Assembly (NCBI GenBank): GCA_002077065.1
Contig: NAJO01000030.1
Coordinates: forward strand, 528,989 to 592,988
Direction: 5' to 3'
Length of the DNA: 64,000 bases
DNA from: Cryoendolithus antarcticus
Lineage: Eukaryota; Ascomycota; Dothideomycetes; Cladosporiales; Cladosporiaceae
Part shown: positions 54,576-64,000 of the stretch, one piece after another
Layout of the letters: each line of letters begins with the position of its first letter
Numbering within the stretch: the stretch's first letter is position 1
The notes under the pieces: model-generated
Databases searched by the model: none
Seen by the model: the letters and a program-made list of their open reading frames with translations, nothing else
Told to the model about the DNA's origin: nothing
Translations under genes and position numbers: made by a program

Positions 54576-56043
54576 TTATAATTTCGTCTGCCTCGCTTTT
54601 AGTACCGCTGCATCTTCACTGCCACTCTGCCGCGTCTGCTGCTGCACCCAGTCCCCGATCACCTTCACCAGCCCATCAATCTCCTCCGTCGTGTTGCCGG
54701 CATGCAGGCATATCCTCACCCGTTCGCCACCTTTGGGTACAGTCGGTGGCACGATCCCTCTCACAACAAAGCCCTTAGCCTGACAGTAAGCTGCCAGAGC
54801 TTTCGGTTCGGAGGACAGGACGTAGAAGATGGGCGAGACTGGCTTCTCTGCTGGTACTGACATCAATGCGCTGTTACTCGTGGACTCCGATGTTGGGAGG
54901 TGGAGCGAGTGTTGCAAGTCGAGAAGTCTGGTATGTAGGTGGGCGATGAGAGTATGGAGGTTGGCTTGGAGCTGGCGGACAGTCAGTGCTGATGGACATA
55001 CGACGGCGGTGTGAGGAGAGCGCTTACAGGGATGGTCTTGCCCTGTGTTAGAAATGTGTACGATGCTCGGATCGCTGCTAGCGACGGGTAGGACAGGAAG
55101 GTCGTGTAGATCAGTGGGCGGGCGTAGTTGATGAGGTACTGGCGGACGGTGTCGGAGCACAACAGTGCAGCTGTGTGAAAGTTCGTCAGCAGTCGTCTCG
55201 CTGTCATATTCGAGTCTTCGGCTTACCGCCGTTACATGCCAGTGCTTTTCCGAACGTGTGCAGACGAACAAGCACTTCCTTCTCCAAGCCCAGCTCGCAG
55301 ACCAGTCCTGACCCACGAGATCCAAAGACACCGGTCGAGTGCGCTTCATCGACGATCAGATGACCGTTACCCAGCGGCAAGAGTTCGTGGATCAAGTCAA
55401 CGATCGCCCTAAGTGGCGGCACATCTCCGTCCATGCTGTAGACGCCCTCGACAGCAATGAACACATTACGGGTCCCATCCTTGATCGTTGGATCACGCAA
55501 ACAGTCGATCAGAACCTCTCTCAATCCGGCAGCCGAATTGTGTGCGAACGGCAGACACTTGCTGGCACGAGACAACTTCATGCCATCGTGTACACTCGCG
55601 TGGATGAATTCGTCGTAGACAATAATGTCGCCCTGCTGTGGCAAGCAAGAGAAAAGCCCTGCATTGGCATCGAAACCAGAGTTGCACAGTAGAGCCGTCT
55701 CGGCGCCATGGAACGAAGCGATGTCCTTCTCCAGTGCCTCTGCGTAGGTCGAATTACCGTCCAGAAGGCGTGAACCTCCGCTCCCAAGATTGGACGATCC
55801 AGCGTTGAGCTCAGCCAAGAAGCCCTCCCGTAACTCCTGCGACGTCGCCAATGACAAGAAATCGTTTGACGAGAAGTCCACAGAGCCTCTCGGTCGCGTG
55901 CTCAATGCTCTGATGGTCTTCGACGACTTTCTTCGAAGCAGGGTCTTGGCGAGAGCATCTTCGAGGCGGCTGCCGCAGCCTCGTTTCATGGTCGATGCAG
56001 ATGGATGTCCAGCATTTTCTCGACTCACGGGCAGTCGAATCAA
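54576..56043 (-). CDS. bioF: 8-amino-7-oxononanoate (KAPA) synthase
   Basis: PLP enzyme of the alpha-oxoamine synthase family condensing pimeloyl thioester with alanine, the first committed ring-building step of biotin synthesis. Exons 56043-55227, 55170-55028 and 54971-54576 give 451 residues (both introns 56 nt, GT-AG). The Met at 55989 (MKRGCGSRLEDALAK) is an equally good or better start and gives 433. Motifs: SVDFSSNDFLSLA, NAGSSNLGSGGSRLLDGN, LLCNSGFDANAGLFSCLPQQ, VDEAHSTGVFG, and HTFGKALACNG with the Schiff-base lysine (residue 266 from the first Met). The close resemblance to BioF and not to serine palmitoyltransferase or ALA synthase, together with its bioDA neighbour, fixes the function. 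Head-to-head with bioDA, 179-233 bp apart. Confidence 0.92.
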
Positions 56044-56222
56044 GACGTTGTTGATGCCATTGGGTCAGTGGGTACGTAACAGAGACGGTGAATGCAGTCG
56101 GGATACACTTTCATCGATCGGGAGGTCGGCTTCGTTTGCCCGAGGCTCAACGAAGGCCAATGCCGGGCAGTATGAGCGCAGCATATGGGTAACATTTACC
56201 TTCATCTTTCGATGCTACAACG
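56044..56222. promoter_or_regulatory. Bidirectional promoter of the biotin gene pair
   Basis: 179 bp between the outermost possible start codons (233 bp if bioF starts at 55989). Both genes must be transcribed from here, a natural means of joint control. No motif recognised. Confidence 0.5.
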
Positions 56223-58686
56223 ATGAGACAAGTGGGCTCGGTCTTGTGGCCGAAGCTCAGGACATTGCAAGTCTATGGCGCCAATACCGGCGTTGGCAAG
56301 ACCATCTTTTCGACGATTCTGTGTCAGGCATTTCGGAAGAGGTTCGAGAAAGTGCATTACTTGAAGCCGATATCAACTGGACCGTTGCAGGAGGCAGATG
56401 ATAGGTGCGATTGATACTGTCGCCATGCATTACGTCGAAAAAAGCACTGATCAAATTTGCAGTCACCTGTCAACATTCGGATCAGGCATACTATCGAAGA
56501 CGTTGTATCAGTTCTCCGACCCCGTCAGTCCCCATCTCGCCGTTCGCGGCTCGTCACAGGTATGCTACATTCAAGATCGTGGTCGAGTAGGTAATTGACA
56601 CCAATTGCAGGACGTTTCGGACAATGCTGTTCGATCAGCAGTTCACGACGAACTCTCTAGCTACGCCAACGGCAACGATGGCATAGCAATCATCGAGACT
56701 GCTGGAGGTGTGCTTTCACCCGCACCCTCTGGTATCACACAGGCCGATCTTTATCGTCCACTGCGGCTACCAGTGCTGTTGGTCGGCGACCATCGATTGG
56801 GCGGAATCGGATCAACGATATCTGCATGGGAGTCGCTGCACATTCGTGGGTATGACGTTCAGTCCATCGCTCTCTCCGACGAGAGTCGATATGGTAACTA
56901 TGCCTACCTGCGTGACTACTTCGCTGAGCGGAACGTGGACGCATTCTCAATCACACCGCCACCGGACGTCAGAGCTACGGCATCAGAGGACATAGAGTCA
57001 ATGCGGAACTACTACTCCCACGCCAGCGATGGTACGCAAGTCACGTCCTTCGTCGATCGCTTCCTTCAATCCCACGATCAACGCATCGATTCCCTGCAGT
57101 CCATGCCTAAACAAGCCACCGAAGCAATATGGCACCCCTTCATGCAGCACAGCGAGCGAAATGAAAATACAGTCATAGCCATGGATTCAGCATACGGCGA
57201 CTACTTCCAGACCTACCAAAAGAAACCGTCCCAGTCCATTGCCAAACCAGATCCAGCCTCAACTCAAGAGGCCTCCCTCATAACCCCAGCCTTTGACGCC
57301 TCAGCCTCTTGGTGGACCCAAGGTCTCGGCCACGGCAATCCTCAGCTAGCGCTCACAGCCGCCCACGCAGCAGGCCGCTATGGGCACGTTATGTTCGCTT
57401 CCGCCATCCACGAGCCCGCCCTCACGCTGGCCCAAACCCTCATCCAACGCATGGGCAATCCACGTCTGAGCAAAGTCTTCTACACGGACAATGGCAGCAC
57501 AGGAATGGAAGTAGCTGTCAAAATGGCTCTCCGCGCGGCTTCGAAACGCAATGGCTGGAGCCCCGACGAGAATGTAGAGATCTTGGGGCTGATTGGCAGT
57601 TATCACGGTGACACTATCGGCACTATGGACTGCAGCGAACCGAGTATCTACAACAAAAAAGTCGAGTGGTATCGCGGGCGAGGGCACTGGCTCGACTTTC
57701 CGACTGTGAAGATGAGGGACGGGCAGTGGAATGTTGAAGTACCGGAGCAGCTGAGGAAGGAGCTGGGTGACACGAAGAGCTTCGACTCGCTGGACGAGGT
57801 CTTCGATTTGGATGCGAGGAAGGCTGATCGGGAGATGTACCGAAAGTATCTGGACGGCGAAATCGATCAACTTCGACAAGCTGGTCGGAAGTTCGGCGCT
57901 CTGATCATGGAGCCCATCATCCTTGGAGCCGGCGGGATGAACCTGGCGGACCCGCTATTTCAACGTTGCCTCGTAGACGCAGTTCGGGAATCCACTCCAT
58001 CCGCCTCGGATGAGACAGACTGGAGTGGCATGCCTGTCATCTTCGACGAGGTTTTCACTGGTCTCTACCGTCTCGGGCGCTTCAGCGCTGCGAGTTTCCT
58101 CGGGGTCGATGCCGATATCGTTGTCAATGCTAAGCTGCTGACAGGCGGTCTGCTACCGCTCTGCACTACAACCGCTAGCGAGGCGATCTTCGAAGCTTTC
58201 TTGAGCAATGACAAAAGCGATGCATTGCTGCATGGACACAGCTACACGGCGCATGCTGTCGGCTGCGCGGTGGCGAATGAGAGTCTCAAGACCATGATGA
58301 AGATCAGTGACAGCGCTGACTGGACTGCGTATCGGAAAAACTGGTCTTCGCCCGCAGTGGAACTTTCGTCCGCGAGCCCGGCTCGGTCGTTGTGGAGCAT
58401 GTGGTCGCAAGACTTTGTCAAGGCCGTGTCACACAAGCCTAACGTCGACTCAGTGTTCGCCATCGGCTCAGTGTTCGCGATGACGCTGAAGGATCCGGCT
58501 GGGTCTGGATATGCTTCAACGGTAGCTACTGGCCTACGAGATCGCTTGCTCGCTGGGACTGGGCCTGGACAGGCAGTCATCCACTCCCGAGTGCTCGGGA
58601 ACGTACTGTACCTCATGGGTGCCATGAACAGCACTCCGCAGACACTCGCAGAGGTTGAGAGGACCGTCCTGGACGCGCTAGAGTGA
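56223..58686 (+). CDS. bioDA: Bifunctional dethiobiotin synthetase / DAPA aminotransferase (BioD-BioA fusion)
   Basis: Exons 56223-56404, 56463-56559 and 56611-58686 give 784 residues (introns 58 and 51 nt). The BioD half (about 1-270) makes dethiobiotin from DAPA, CO2 and ATP: P-loop YGANTGVGKTIFS near residues 18-30, YLKPISTG with the substrate lysine, and IAIIETAGGVLSPAPSG. The BioA half (about 290-784) makes DAPA from KAPA with S-adenosylmethionine as amino donor: AIWHPFMQHSE, FYTDNGSTGMEVAVKMALRA, SYHGDTIGTMDCSE, VIFDEVFTGLYRLGRF, and PLP lysine about 601 in NAKLLTGGLLPL. The splices are confirmed by continuity of TLYQFSDPVSPHLA in exon 2. The fusion is the known eukaryotic arrangement, also found in plants. 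Likely mitochondrial, but the presequence is not obvious. Confidence 0.94.
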
Positions 58687-58804
58687 GTGATTGTATGGTG
58701 GACGTACGTTCCGGTTCGCCGTCCAGATGTCCGTGTATATAGTCTATGCATATATCGTGTATCGTTCGACTTGAAAGTTGCCTTCACCAAAGCCAAGGTG
58801 TCGC

Positions 58805-59566
58805 TCACACAGCCACACCCTGCTCCCTGGCTACCCTGTATATCTCCGCCGCGATCTTATCGACGTCAGTCTTCTTCAACGGCACCCTATGCGCCCCATC
58901 CCACTCAATGACCGTACTCGTCTTCGGATCGTGGTACTGCGCCAGCATCTTCCGATGTAAATGTAGCCCTCCATCCGCCAACCCATGCACATGTATAGTC
59001 GGCAGACTCAGCACATGGGGACTCGGGTGAGGGTAGTCGAAGCCCTCACTGACCTGGCCAGCATTGACGAGCGCGGGATGTCTCGAAAGCTCCGAGAAGC
59101 TAACCAGCGGCGAGCGTCCAGCCAGAAGCACCGCAAACTTGTAATCCGTCTCCGCCTTCCCAGTCTTCTCCACACAGATCTGCTGATGATAAAGCAAACT
59201 CGCACTCAACTTCGCTCCTTGACTGAACCCCATCAACCCAACCCACGGGCCCGTCCCCTCATCTTCCCGCTTGCAAGTCTCAATAGCATAGAACACCTCC
59301 TCCGTCGCGGCCTCGTCGTCAATCTCCGGGTGCTCCGGCAGCCAGCGCAGCCAGCGTCGGAAAGGGCCGTGTTGCTCGTACACGGGGACTATACCCGGGC
59401 CGGCAGGGCAGTAGAAGGGTCCGTCGGCGAAGACTAGGCGGAAGGCGGGGAGGGCGCGGATTAGGGTACGGGATTGCAGGGCGAAGATCTCGGCTGTTAC
59501 GCCGCCGCCGTGGAGGCAGAGGATGCGGGGGAGGGAGAGGTCTATGGGAGGGGTGGGAGTGGCCAT
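58805..59566 (-). CDS. FSH1-family serine hydrolase
   Basis: Intronless, 253 residues, alpha/beta-hydrolase fold. ILCLHGGGVTAEIF is the oxyanion-loop strand; LMGFSQGAKLSASLL holds the nucleophile elbow (Ser about 114); HVHGLAD supplies the acid and WDGAHRVP the base. These are the catalytic triad of the FSH1/OVCA2 family. Substrates are unknown; some fungal members are esterases in polyketide clusters, but no such cluster is nearby. The gene is convergent with bioDA (118 bp between stops), and a role in biotin metabolism is not implied by its motifs. Confidence 0.88.
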   Translation of the reverse strand: MATPTPPIDLSLPRILCLHGGGVTAEIFALQSRTLIRALPAFRLVFADGPFYCPAGPGIVPVYEQHGPFRRWLRWLPEHPEIDDEAATEEVFYAIETCKREDEGTGPWVGLMGFSQGAKLSASLLYHQQICVEKTGKAETDYKFAVLLAGRSPLVSFSELSRHPALVNAGQVSEGFDYPHPSPHVLSLPTIHVHGLADGGLHLHRKMLAQYHDPKTSTVIEWDGAHRVPLKKTDVDKIAAEIYRVAREQGVAV

Positions 59567-60155
59567 CGTGGTTTGCGAAAGAAAAACCGGAAGTTAGAGA
59601 GGAGATTGTTAGAGAGTCTTACCTTCGGAGAGTATTCATAGTTGAATGCGCATGTGCTGGTGCTATATTGAAATCATGGTGGTCCCACATCGCCATGCAT
59701 GAGGCTGAACGTTGGGTGGGGTCGAAGTCCGGGTTGAGGTCCGCCGACGAGATGGTAAGGTACAGTCTCTCCATTCTGGCGGTACGACTTGGCTTCCAGA
59801 GGGGATCCTCTCGCTATGGCAGCATTTTGTCATGCAGTGACCCGTCGTAGGGTTGTGTAAGCTCTGGAATCGTTGACTGTCTAGTCATTTCATGCTAAGA
59901 TCCAAAGATATCTTGCACGGTCTACTAACCAATCACGCCTGTAGGACCTCGCTCAAAAACGAAAGCTCACGGAACTGGAATCTTCACGGTAACTTTACGT
60001 TGTAACGAGGCACCTTGAAGCTTGGAAGCGTGGTAGAGTCGTCTCGGTAGTGGACTGGATCCCGCATACGCCTGCCGTCGCTTTTCAGATACCCTCGTTC
60101 ATCTTACAAGTCTTCCGTCCTCCGCTGTCCATCTCAGGTCTCATTCCATACTGAT
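59567..60155. other. Intergenic, 589 bp, nothing recognised
   Basis: Upstream of the FSH1-like gene and downstream of the LEA-like gene, both on the minus strand. No ORF with protein character. Confidence 0.5.
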
Positions 60156-60592
60156 CTACACCTTCGCCTTTACCTCCTCAGCAGTGGCCTTGGCCTTGCC
60201 GGCCGCCTCGTTGATGGCACCCTTTGCCTTGCCAGTGAGCTCCTCAGCCTTGCCCTGCGCCTGCCCGCTCAACTTGGCGGCATCACCCTGCGTAGCACCA
60301 GTAGCCTCGCTCGCTTTTGCTTTTGCCTCGGCAGCGTTGATGCCAATGGCCTCCTTCGCCTTTTGTGCGGCTTGCTCTGTGATGAATGTCTTAGCAAGGG
60401 ACCTGTGAGACGCAGGCATTAGACTGATAGCAGGGTATACGCACGAGCTTGCTCAATGCCAGCAGCAGCTTTCTCGCCAGCAACTTTGTTCAAGTCTGCG
60501 GCTGTCTCTTTTGCAGCATCAACAGCTGACTTCTGGGTGCGGACGGAGGTGCTGAAGAGGCGGGCATTGCGGGCGAATGCGGTGCGGAGCAT
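60156..60592 (-). CDS. Small mitochondrial LEA-like / CsbD-like repeat protein
   Basis: Exons 60592-60441 and 60402-60156 give 132 residues. The N-terminus MLRTAFARNARLFSTSVRTQ is a textbook mitochondrial presequence. The rest is an Ala/Lys/Glu amphipathic repeat region (AAEAKAKASEATGATQGDAA, GQAQGKAEELTGKAKGAINE), similar to group-3 LEA and CsbD-like stress proteins that stabilise membranes or proteins during drying. The intron is only 38 nt (GTATAC to CACAG, with CTAAT 15 nt before the acceptor). It is the only splice I found that keeps the frame; unspliced, the frame stops after a few codons. If that intron is wrong, the gene has a frameshift. A role in desiccation tolerance is inferred from composition. 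Confidence 0.72.
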
Positions 60593-61283
60593 GGTTGCGG
60601 TAGTGTTGGCTGCTCAGGATTTAATCGGTCTGGACGAAGAAAAAGACTCTGGATTAACCGCTTGATTGGTGACGAATGACACTACTTCGCGATGCCCTGG
60701 AATGCAGCTGCTCTGCTTCGAAGCTTCGTCGAATGGTACGTCATTCTGACCTCGGTAGCAGAGCTAGGGCCCTGCCACGCGCGACTCCGAGTCGGGCCGT
60801 GGCAGAGGCTTGGCATTCTTTCGACAAACTTCACGATCAGAGTTGGCTTTCGGACACTCTTGCTTCGATCTTCAGAAAACGAGCCCTTCCTATTCACTCT
60901 GCCTACCTTTTGACAGTGGTTGCTGGAGGGGAAAGCGAAGGGCAGAAGGAAGATCTTTCCACCGGCTTACCTCTGGGCTTCTAGACGAAATGGGAGAATC
61001 AGTAAATTAGACGTGGTACATTCATGCTATCGATCGTGCAACTAGATCGCAATTCGCAGTTTCGAGTCACTGACGATTCGAACGGCTATGCTGACGTTGA
61101 GCGGACTCAACAAACGGCCTTCACATGAGCTATCGCAGCAGTCTGTTTGCGCTCCACCTTGGCGGTGTGTGCATGGCTAGACTCGAAAGGCTGGCTCGCA
61201 ATACAGATTCTTTTGGGAGGCTTGGTCTCAAAGTCTACGCTCGGTATATGTCGAGGCTATGTGGCTTCTGATGTGTTATCTCA
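60593..61283. other. Intergenic, 691 bp, nothing recognised
   Basis: Probable promoter of the LEA-like gene plus the 3' region of the dehalogenase gene. Overlapping plus-strand ORFs at 60676-61010 look like chance. Confidence 0.5.
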
Positions 61284-62039
61284 TTACCTAGCTGCCTCAC
61301 TGCCATAGTGCCTTTCAAGAACACCAACCACCTCTTCCAAGCTCTTCACGATGGCGGTTGGCTTTCCCTTCTCTCCCTCCACAAGCCCGTCCACCCAGCC
61401 AGAGCCGCCTCGATCGACCCAGACCACGTTCATCCCAACAGCTCTTGCGCCAACAACATCGAACGGATTGCCGCTGACCAGCCAAACCCTCCCTACTTGT
61501 TCCTGGCTCTCAGCCTGTTTTCCAACCTTGCCAACCAGATATTCGTACACCTCTTGCGCGGGCTTGAACCGTCCCACCTCTTCCACGACTACGATATTCT
61601 TCAGTACATCTCCGTAGTCGCGCAGCGTAGCCGAGCCAGTCACGCTGTTCGACACCATCGAGTGCGTGCCATTGCTGAATACCACTGCATTCACCCCTTC
61701 CTTCCCTCTCAAGCCGTCGAGACACCCCTTCACATCTCCAAATACATCTAGCTGATCGTACTGCTGCATGACACCCTCAATGTCTTTCTCACCCAGCTCA
61801 AGTCCCGCTTCAGCCAGCGCATGCAGAAACGAACGTCGTGTAACTCTCTCGAAGTCTTCGTACACTCCCATGCTGTTTAGGCGCCATGTGTACTCGAGCT
61901 GATAGACTCGCCATGCTTTCGCGAGAGCTTCGGCTTGGGATTGAGAGAAGTGAGTGGCCAGGTGGGTTGCGATAGAGGCTGTAGAGAGGAGGGTGCCGTA
62001 GGCGTCGAATGCTAGCGTTATGTCGGGTAGAGAAGCCAT
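61284..62039 (-). CDS. HAD-superfamily type II haloacid dehalogenase-like hydrolase
   Basis: Intronless, 251 residues. The HAD motifs occur in order: LAFDAYGTLLS (nucleophile Asp12), VVFSNGTHSMV (motif II Ser/Asn), GRFKPAQEVYEYLV (motif III Lys) and WLVSGNPFDVVGARAVGM (motif IV). The DAYGT, FSNG and SxNxFD signatures are those of L-2-haloacid dehalogenase-type enzymes, and a helical cap lies between motifs I and II. In fungi such proteins may hydrolyse 2-haloacids or other small substrates; the true substrate is unknown. No halogen-metabolism genes are near. Confidence 0.9.
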   Translation of the reverse strand: MASLPDITLAFDAYGTLLSTASIATHLATHFSQSQAEALAKAWRVYQLEYTWRLNSMGVYEDFERVTRRSFLHALAEAGLELGEKDIEGVMQQYDQLDVFGDVKGCLDGLRGKEGVNAVVFSNGTHSMVSNSVTGSATLRDYGDVLKNIVVVEEVGRFKPAQEVYEYLVGKVGKQAESQEQVGRVWLVSGNPFDVVGARAVGMNVVWVDRGGSGWVDGLVEGEKGKPTAIVKSLEEVVGVLERHYGSEAAR

Positions 62040-63177
62040 GACTACTTGATAAGATCATGAGAGTTTCGACTTACTAGATGAGACTATCATGAAGAACGGA
62101 ACGAACATGGCTGTGATGTCACTCAGAACTTGAAAAGCTTCCTCACGCGCCGAGGTGATACTCCGTTACCATCAAGCTGCGTGAGATATGTACGGACTGC
62201 ACCACATCTGCAGTGTTGGGTATGGATATAGCGTTGCTGCGAATGGAATCAAGCTGACCCTCAAGAGCTACATATGTCGACAGCACAGAGCTCGGATCGC
62301 ATGCGGCTCTAGTTTTTGCAATATCCGCGGACACGGGAGTGCATCTTCTTGATATTTCATAAATTGTTGGCAGCCTCATAAGACTTCACCTGCTTGCCAT
62401 CGCCATCATCGCTGTCGAGGGCATTCGTTATCGCCGCCATGCCCCGCCCTTGTCAGCATCAGGCCGACGCCATCGTGGCTAGAGAAGGCGTTGGCGGCTC
62501 GCTATTGGCTAGCCCGGCTTTCCACGGCTCTTCTCCATCAGACACAGGCTGAACCCTACTCAACCGCAACGACATCCGCCGTGATCGACCACGAACCTTT
62601 GGATGGTTCAGATGGACGAGAGTACCTTCGTAGAACGAAGAGAAAGGCTGCCTGTAGTGCGTCTAGACCACCTCATCAACATGAGGTGCTAGCCGACTCT
62701 GCAGATTCGCGTATGCAACACTGCCGCCATCCGACTCAATCCCTGCATTTCCAGCCGCCTAGACCTTGTCAATGCCGTCTTGCACGTGACCGTCACGACT
62801 GAGCGATAGAGCCCCTCATCAGGTGGGGTCATCCCAGCCTGGCGTGTCGACTGCGCAATCTGCCGCACCCCTCGCACACATCCACACCCCAGCATTCCTC
62901 AACCCGACCTCGAGTGCAGCCGGCTGTGCGCAAGGTCAGCAGCAACAGCTTCAACAACGACAGGACAGCATCAATCTGGTTCCCCGTCTAGCTTCTACCA
63001 CTGGACACAAGCTCCACCCGAAGCTCTCCTTCCCGATCTTGCTGGCTGCCTCCCAGATCCGCGAGCTTCACCTAGCTGAGTGGGCTGTACCTCTACCTCT
63101 CGTGTGTTGCGAGCAAGCAAAGCAGGCCTGCCTGCAGATAGCAGTGCACCTGAGCACCATTGCTGCTACCTATTACT
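62040..63177. other. Intergenic, 1138 bp, probable long leader of the next gene
   Basis: Between the dehalogenase start (minus) and the zinc-finger gene start (plus). Plus-strand ORFs at 62491-62802 and 62823-63236 are rich in Gln/Ser/Ala. The second overlaps the zinc-finger start in another frame, so it could be an upstream ORF in a long 5' UTR. Confidence 0.4.
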
Positions 63178-64000
63178 ATGCCTCCGCGCACCACCTCGCT
63201 CACCGGCCAGTTCTCCGTGACGGACGCCAACAATGAGGTCGTGTGTCCGCTGCGCAATCACGATGGCAGCCATTGCAGGAAGCGATGTCTCGGCGTGAGT
63301 CCACCACCTTTACCTACCATCACTCCCAATGCTCTTTGTCAGCTGCTGTTGTTTGCCTCGCAACACGCTTAACTCTTCCGCATCGTCTATCTTCATATTG
63401 CATGCATCTCAGTCACACCCACAGAGCACCCAGTAACAATGTCTTCGCCTACAGGAGAAGCGATATCGCTCCATGCAGGAGCATATCCGCCGAGCCCACC
63501 CCGAGTACTATATCGCGAAACTGCCGGCGACGAAGGAGAGCTTCGATCTCATGATATCGACGCCGCCACATGAACGCCCACAGGAACCCTCCCCGCAACA
63601 GAACCACGCCCAGGCAGTGGTACCACAGCACTCTGATCCGTCAGGTCTGTCACCCGCCTTCAACCTTGACGCAGGCTTCGGCTCATCATTTGCGCCAGGC
63701 TATGGTCACATACTTGGGCAGCACGATGGCGGCTACTACACGGCGGGTGACAATGACGCCGCGGTCATATACAGCAACATGCAAGCACAACAACGCTCGT
63801 CAGACGAGTACAGAAGAGGCTCTCTGATCCCTGCGGCGTCGGCAGCGGCAGCTCTAGCACAGCTGCACTACCATCGTGGCGCAGGCGCAGATGCAGACTG
63901 GGCAGGCGATAACATGGGACAGGTGATTTTCCCTTCTTTGCAGCTATCACCAACGGGCACTGAAGCCGACTTTCTTCAGAACTACTTCGCCGATCAAAAC
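63178..64000 (+). CDS. Zinc-finger protein with RYRSMQEHIRRAHPE motif (3' end cut by the window)
   Basis: Exon 1 is 63178-63294 (39 codons). Exon 2 begins at 63455 after a 160-nt GT-AG intron, long for this window, and stays open to the last base, so at least 221 residues are visible. A single zinc unit spans the junction: VCPLRNHDGSHCRKRCLG, then EKRYRSMQEHIRRAHPEYYI, with Cys ligands in exon 1 and His-x4-His in exon 2. KLPATKESFDLMIS follows, a block I associate with an uncharacterised ascomycete C2H2-type family. The remainder is Gln/Ala/Gly-rich (DEYRRGSLIPAASAAAALAQ), in keeping with a transcriptional regulator. The Met at 63178 (CTATGCC) is preferred over one six codons upstream. Stop and any later exons lie outside the window. 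Confidence 0.75.

Noticed and set aside
58805..59566. FSH1-like hydrolase as a third member of the biotin cluster (a BioH-like pimeloyl esterase)
   Set aside because: Motifs are those of the general FSH1/OVCA2 family and not of BioH; adjacency alone is not evidence.
1..64000. CRISPR array, IS element, prophage, operons or ribosome-binding sites
   Set aside because: The window is eukaryotic (spliceosomal introns, fungal-specific genes), and no regularly spaced repeats or transposase motifs were seen.

Overview
The window looks like nuclear chromosomal DNA of a filamentous ascomycete (Pezizomycotina). A Dothideomycete, perhaps of the Capnodiales/Mycosphaerellales type, is my best guess, but this rests on overall protein character and not on a search. 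The evidence is intron-poor protein genes with short introns (about 46-82 nt, mostly GT-AG with CTAAC/CTGAC-like branch points), fungus-specific families (Dam1/DASH, RSC, CFEM, SUR7/PalI, a Bck1-type MAPKKK, Slm1/Ask10-type BAR-PH), and no sign of operons. I see no rRNA, tRNA, CRISPR, transposon or virus. Base composition looks even, with no AT-rich RIP islands.

Layout. 0-9 kb: amino-acid permease (+), SMC6 (-), a small zinc-binding protein (+), a Ytp1-like membrane protein (-). 10-16 kb: a poorly conserved F-box-like gene that may be frameshifted, a BAR-PH protein (+), DASH subunit Dam1 (-) with a GC-AG intron. 16.7-26 kb: a 1938-residue Bck1-like MAPKKK (+), the E2 subunit of 2-oxoglutarate dehydrogenase (-), and head-to-head with it a MICOS apolipoprotein-O-like protein (+). 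26.6-29.5 kb: a SUR7/PalI-like protein and an F-box protein. 29.5-40 kb: cystathionine gamma-synthase (-), Utp22 (+), an unknown conserved protein (-), an Msn5/exportin-5 karyopherin (+). 40-47 kb: a CFEM GPI protein (-), a C2H2 protein (-), then 3.6 kb with no gene I can support. 47-54.5 kb: GTPBP1-like GTPase (+), RSC bromodomain/BAH subunit (-), Otu1 deubiquitinase (+). 54.5-58.7 kb: a two-gene biotin cluster, KAPA synthase (-) and fused BioD-BioA (+), head-to-head. 58.8-64 kb: FSH1-like hydrolase (-), small mitochondrial LEA-like protein (-), type II haloacid dehalogenase (-), and the 5' part of a zinc-finger gene (+) cut by the window end.

Most genes are housekeeping. Only the biotin pair is a clear functional cluster, catalysing three consecutive steps. 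The KGD2/MICOS pair is a possible co-expressed mitochondrial pair. Exon coordinates were worked out by hand from splice motifs and reading-frame continuity, without transcripts. I found no convincing new biological system. The most useful oddities are the GC-AG intron in DAM1, a very short (38 nt) intron in the LEA-like gene, a possible frame-preserving optional intron in the C2H2 gene, the F-box-like gene's frame break, and the 3.6-kb empty interval.
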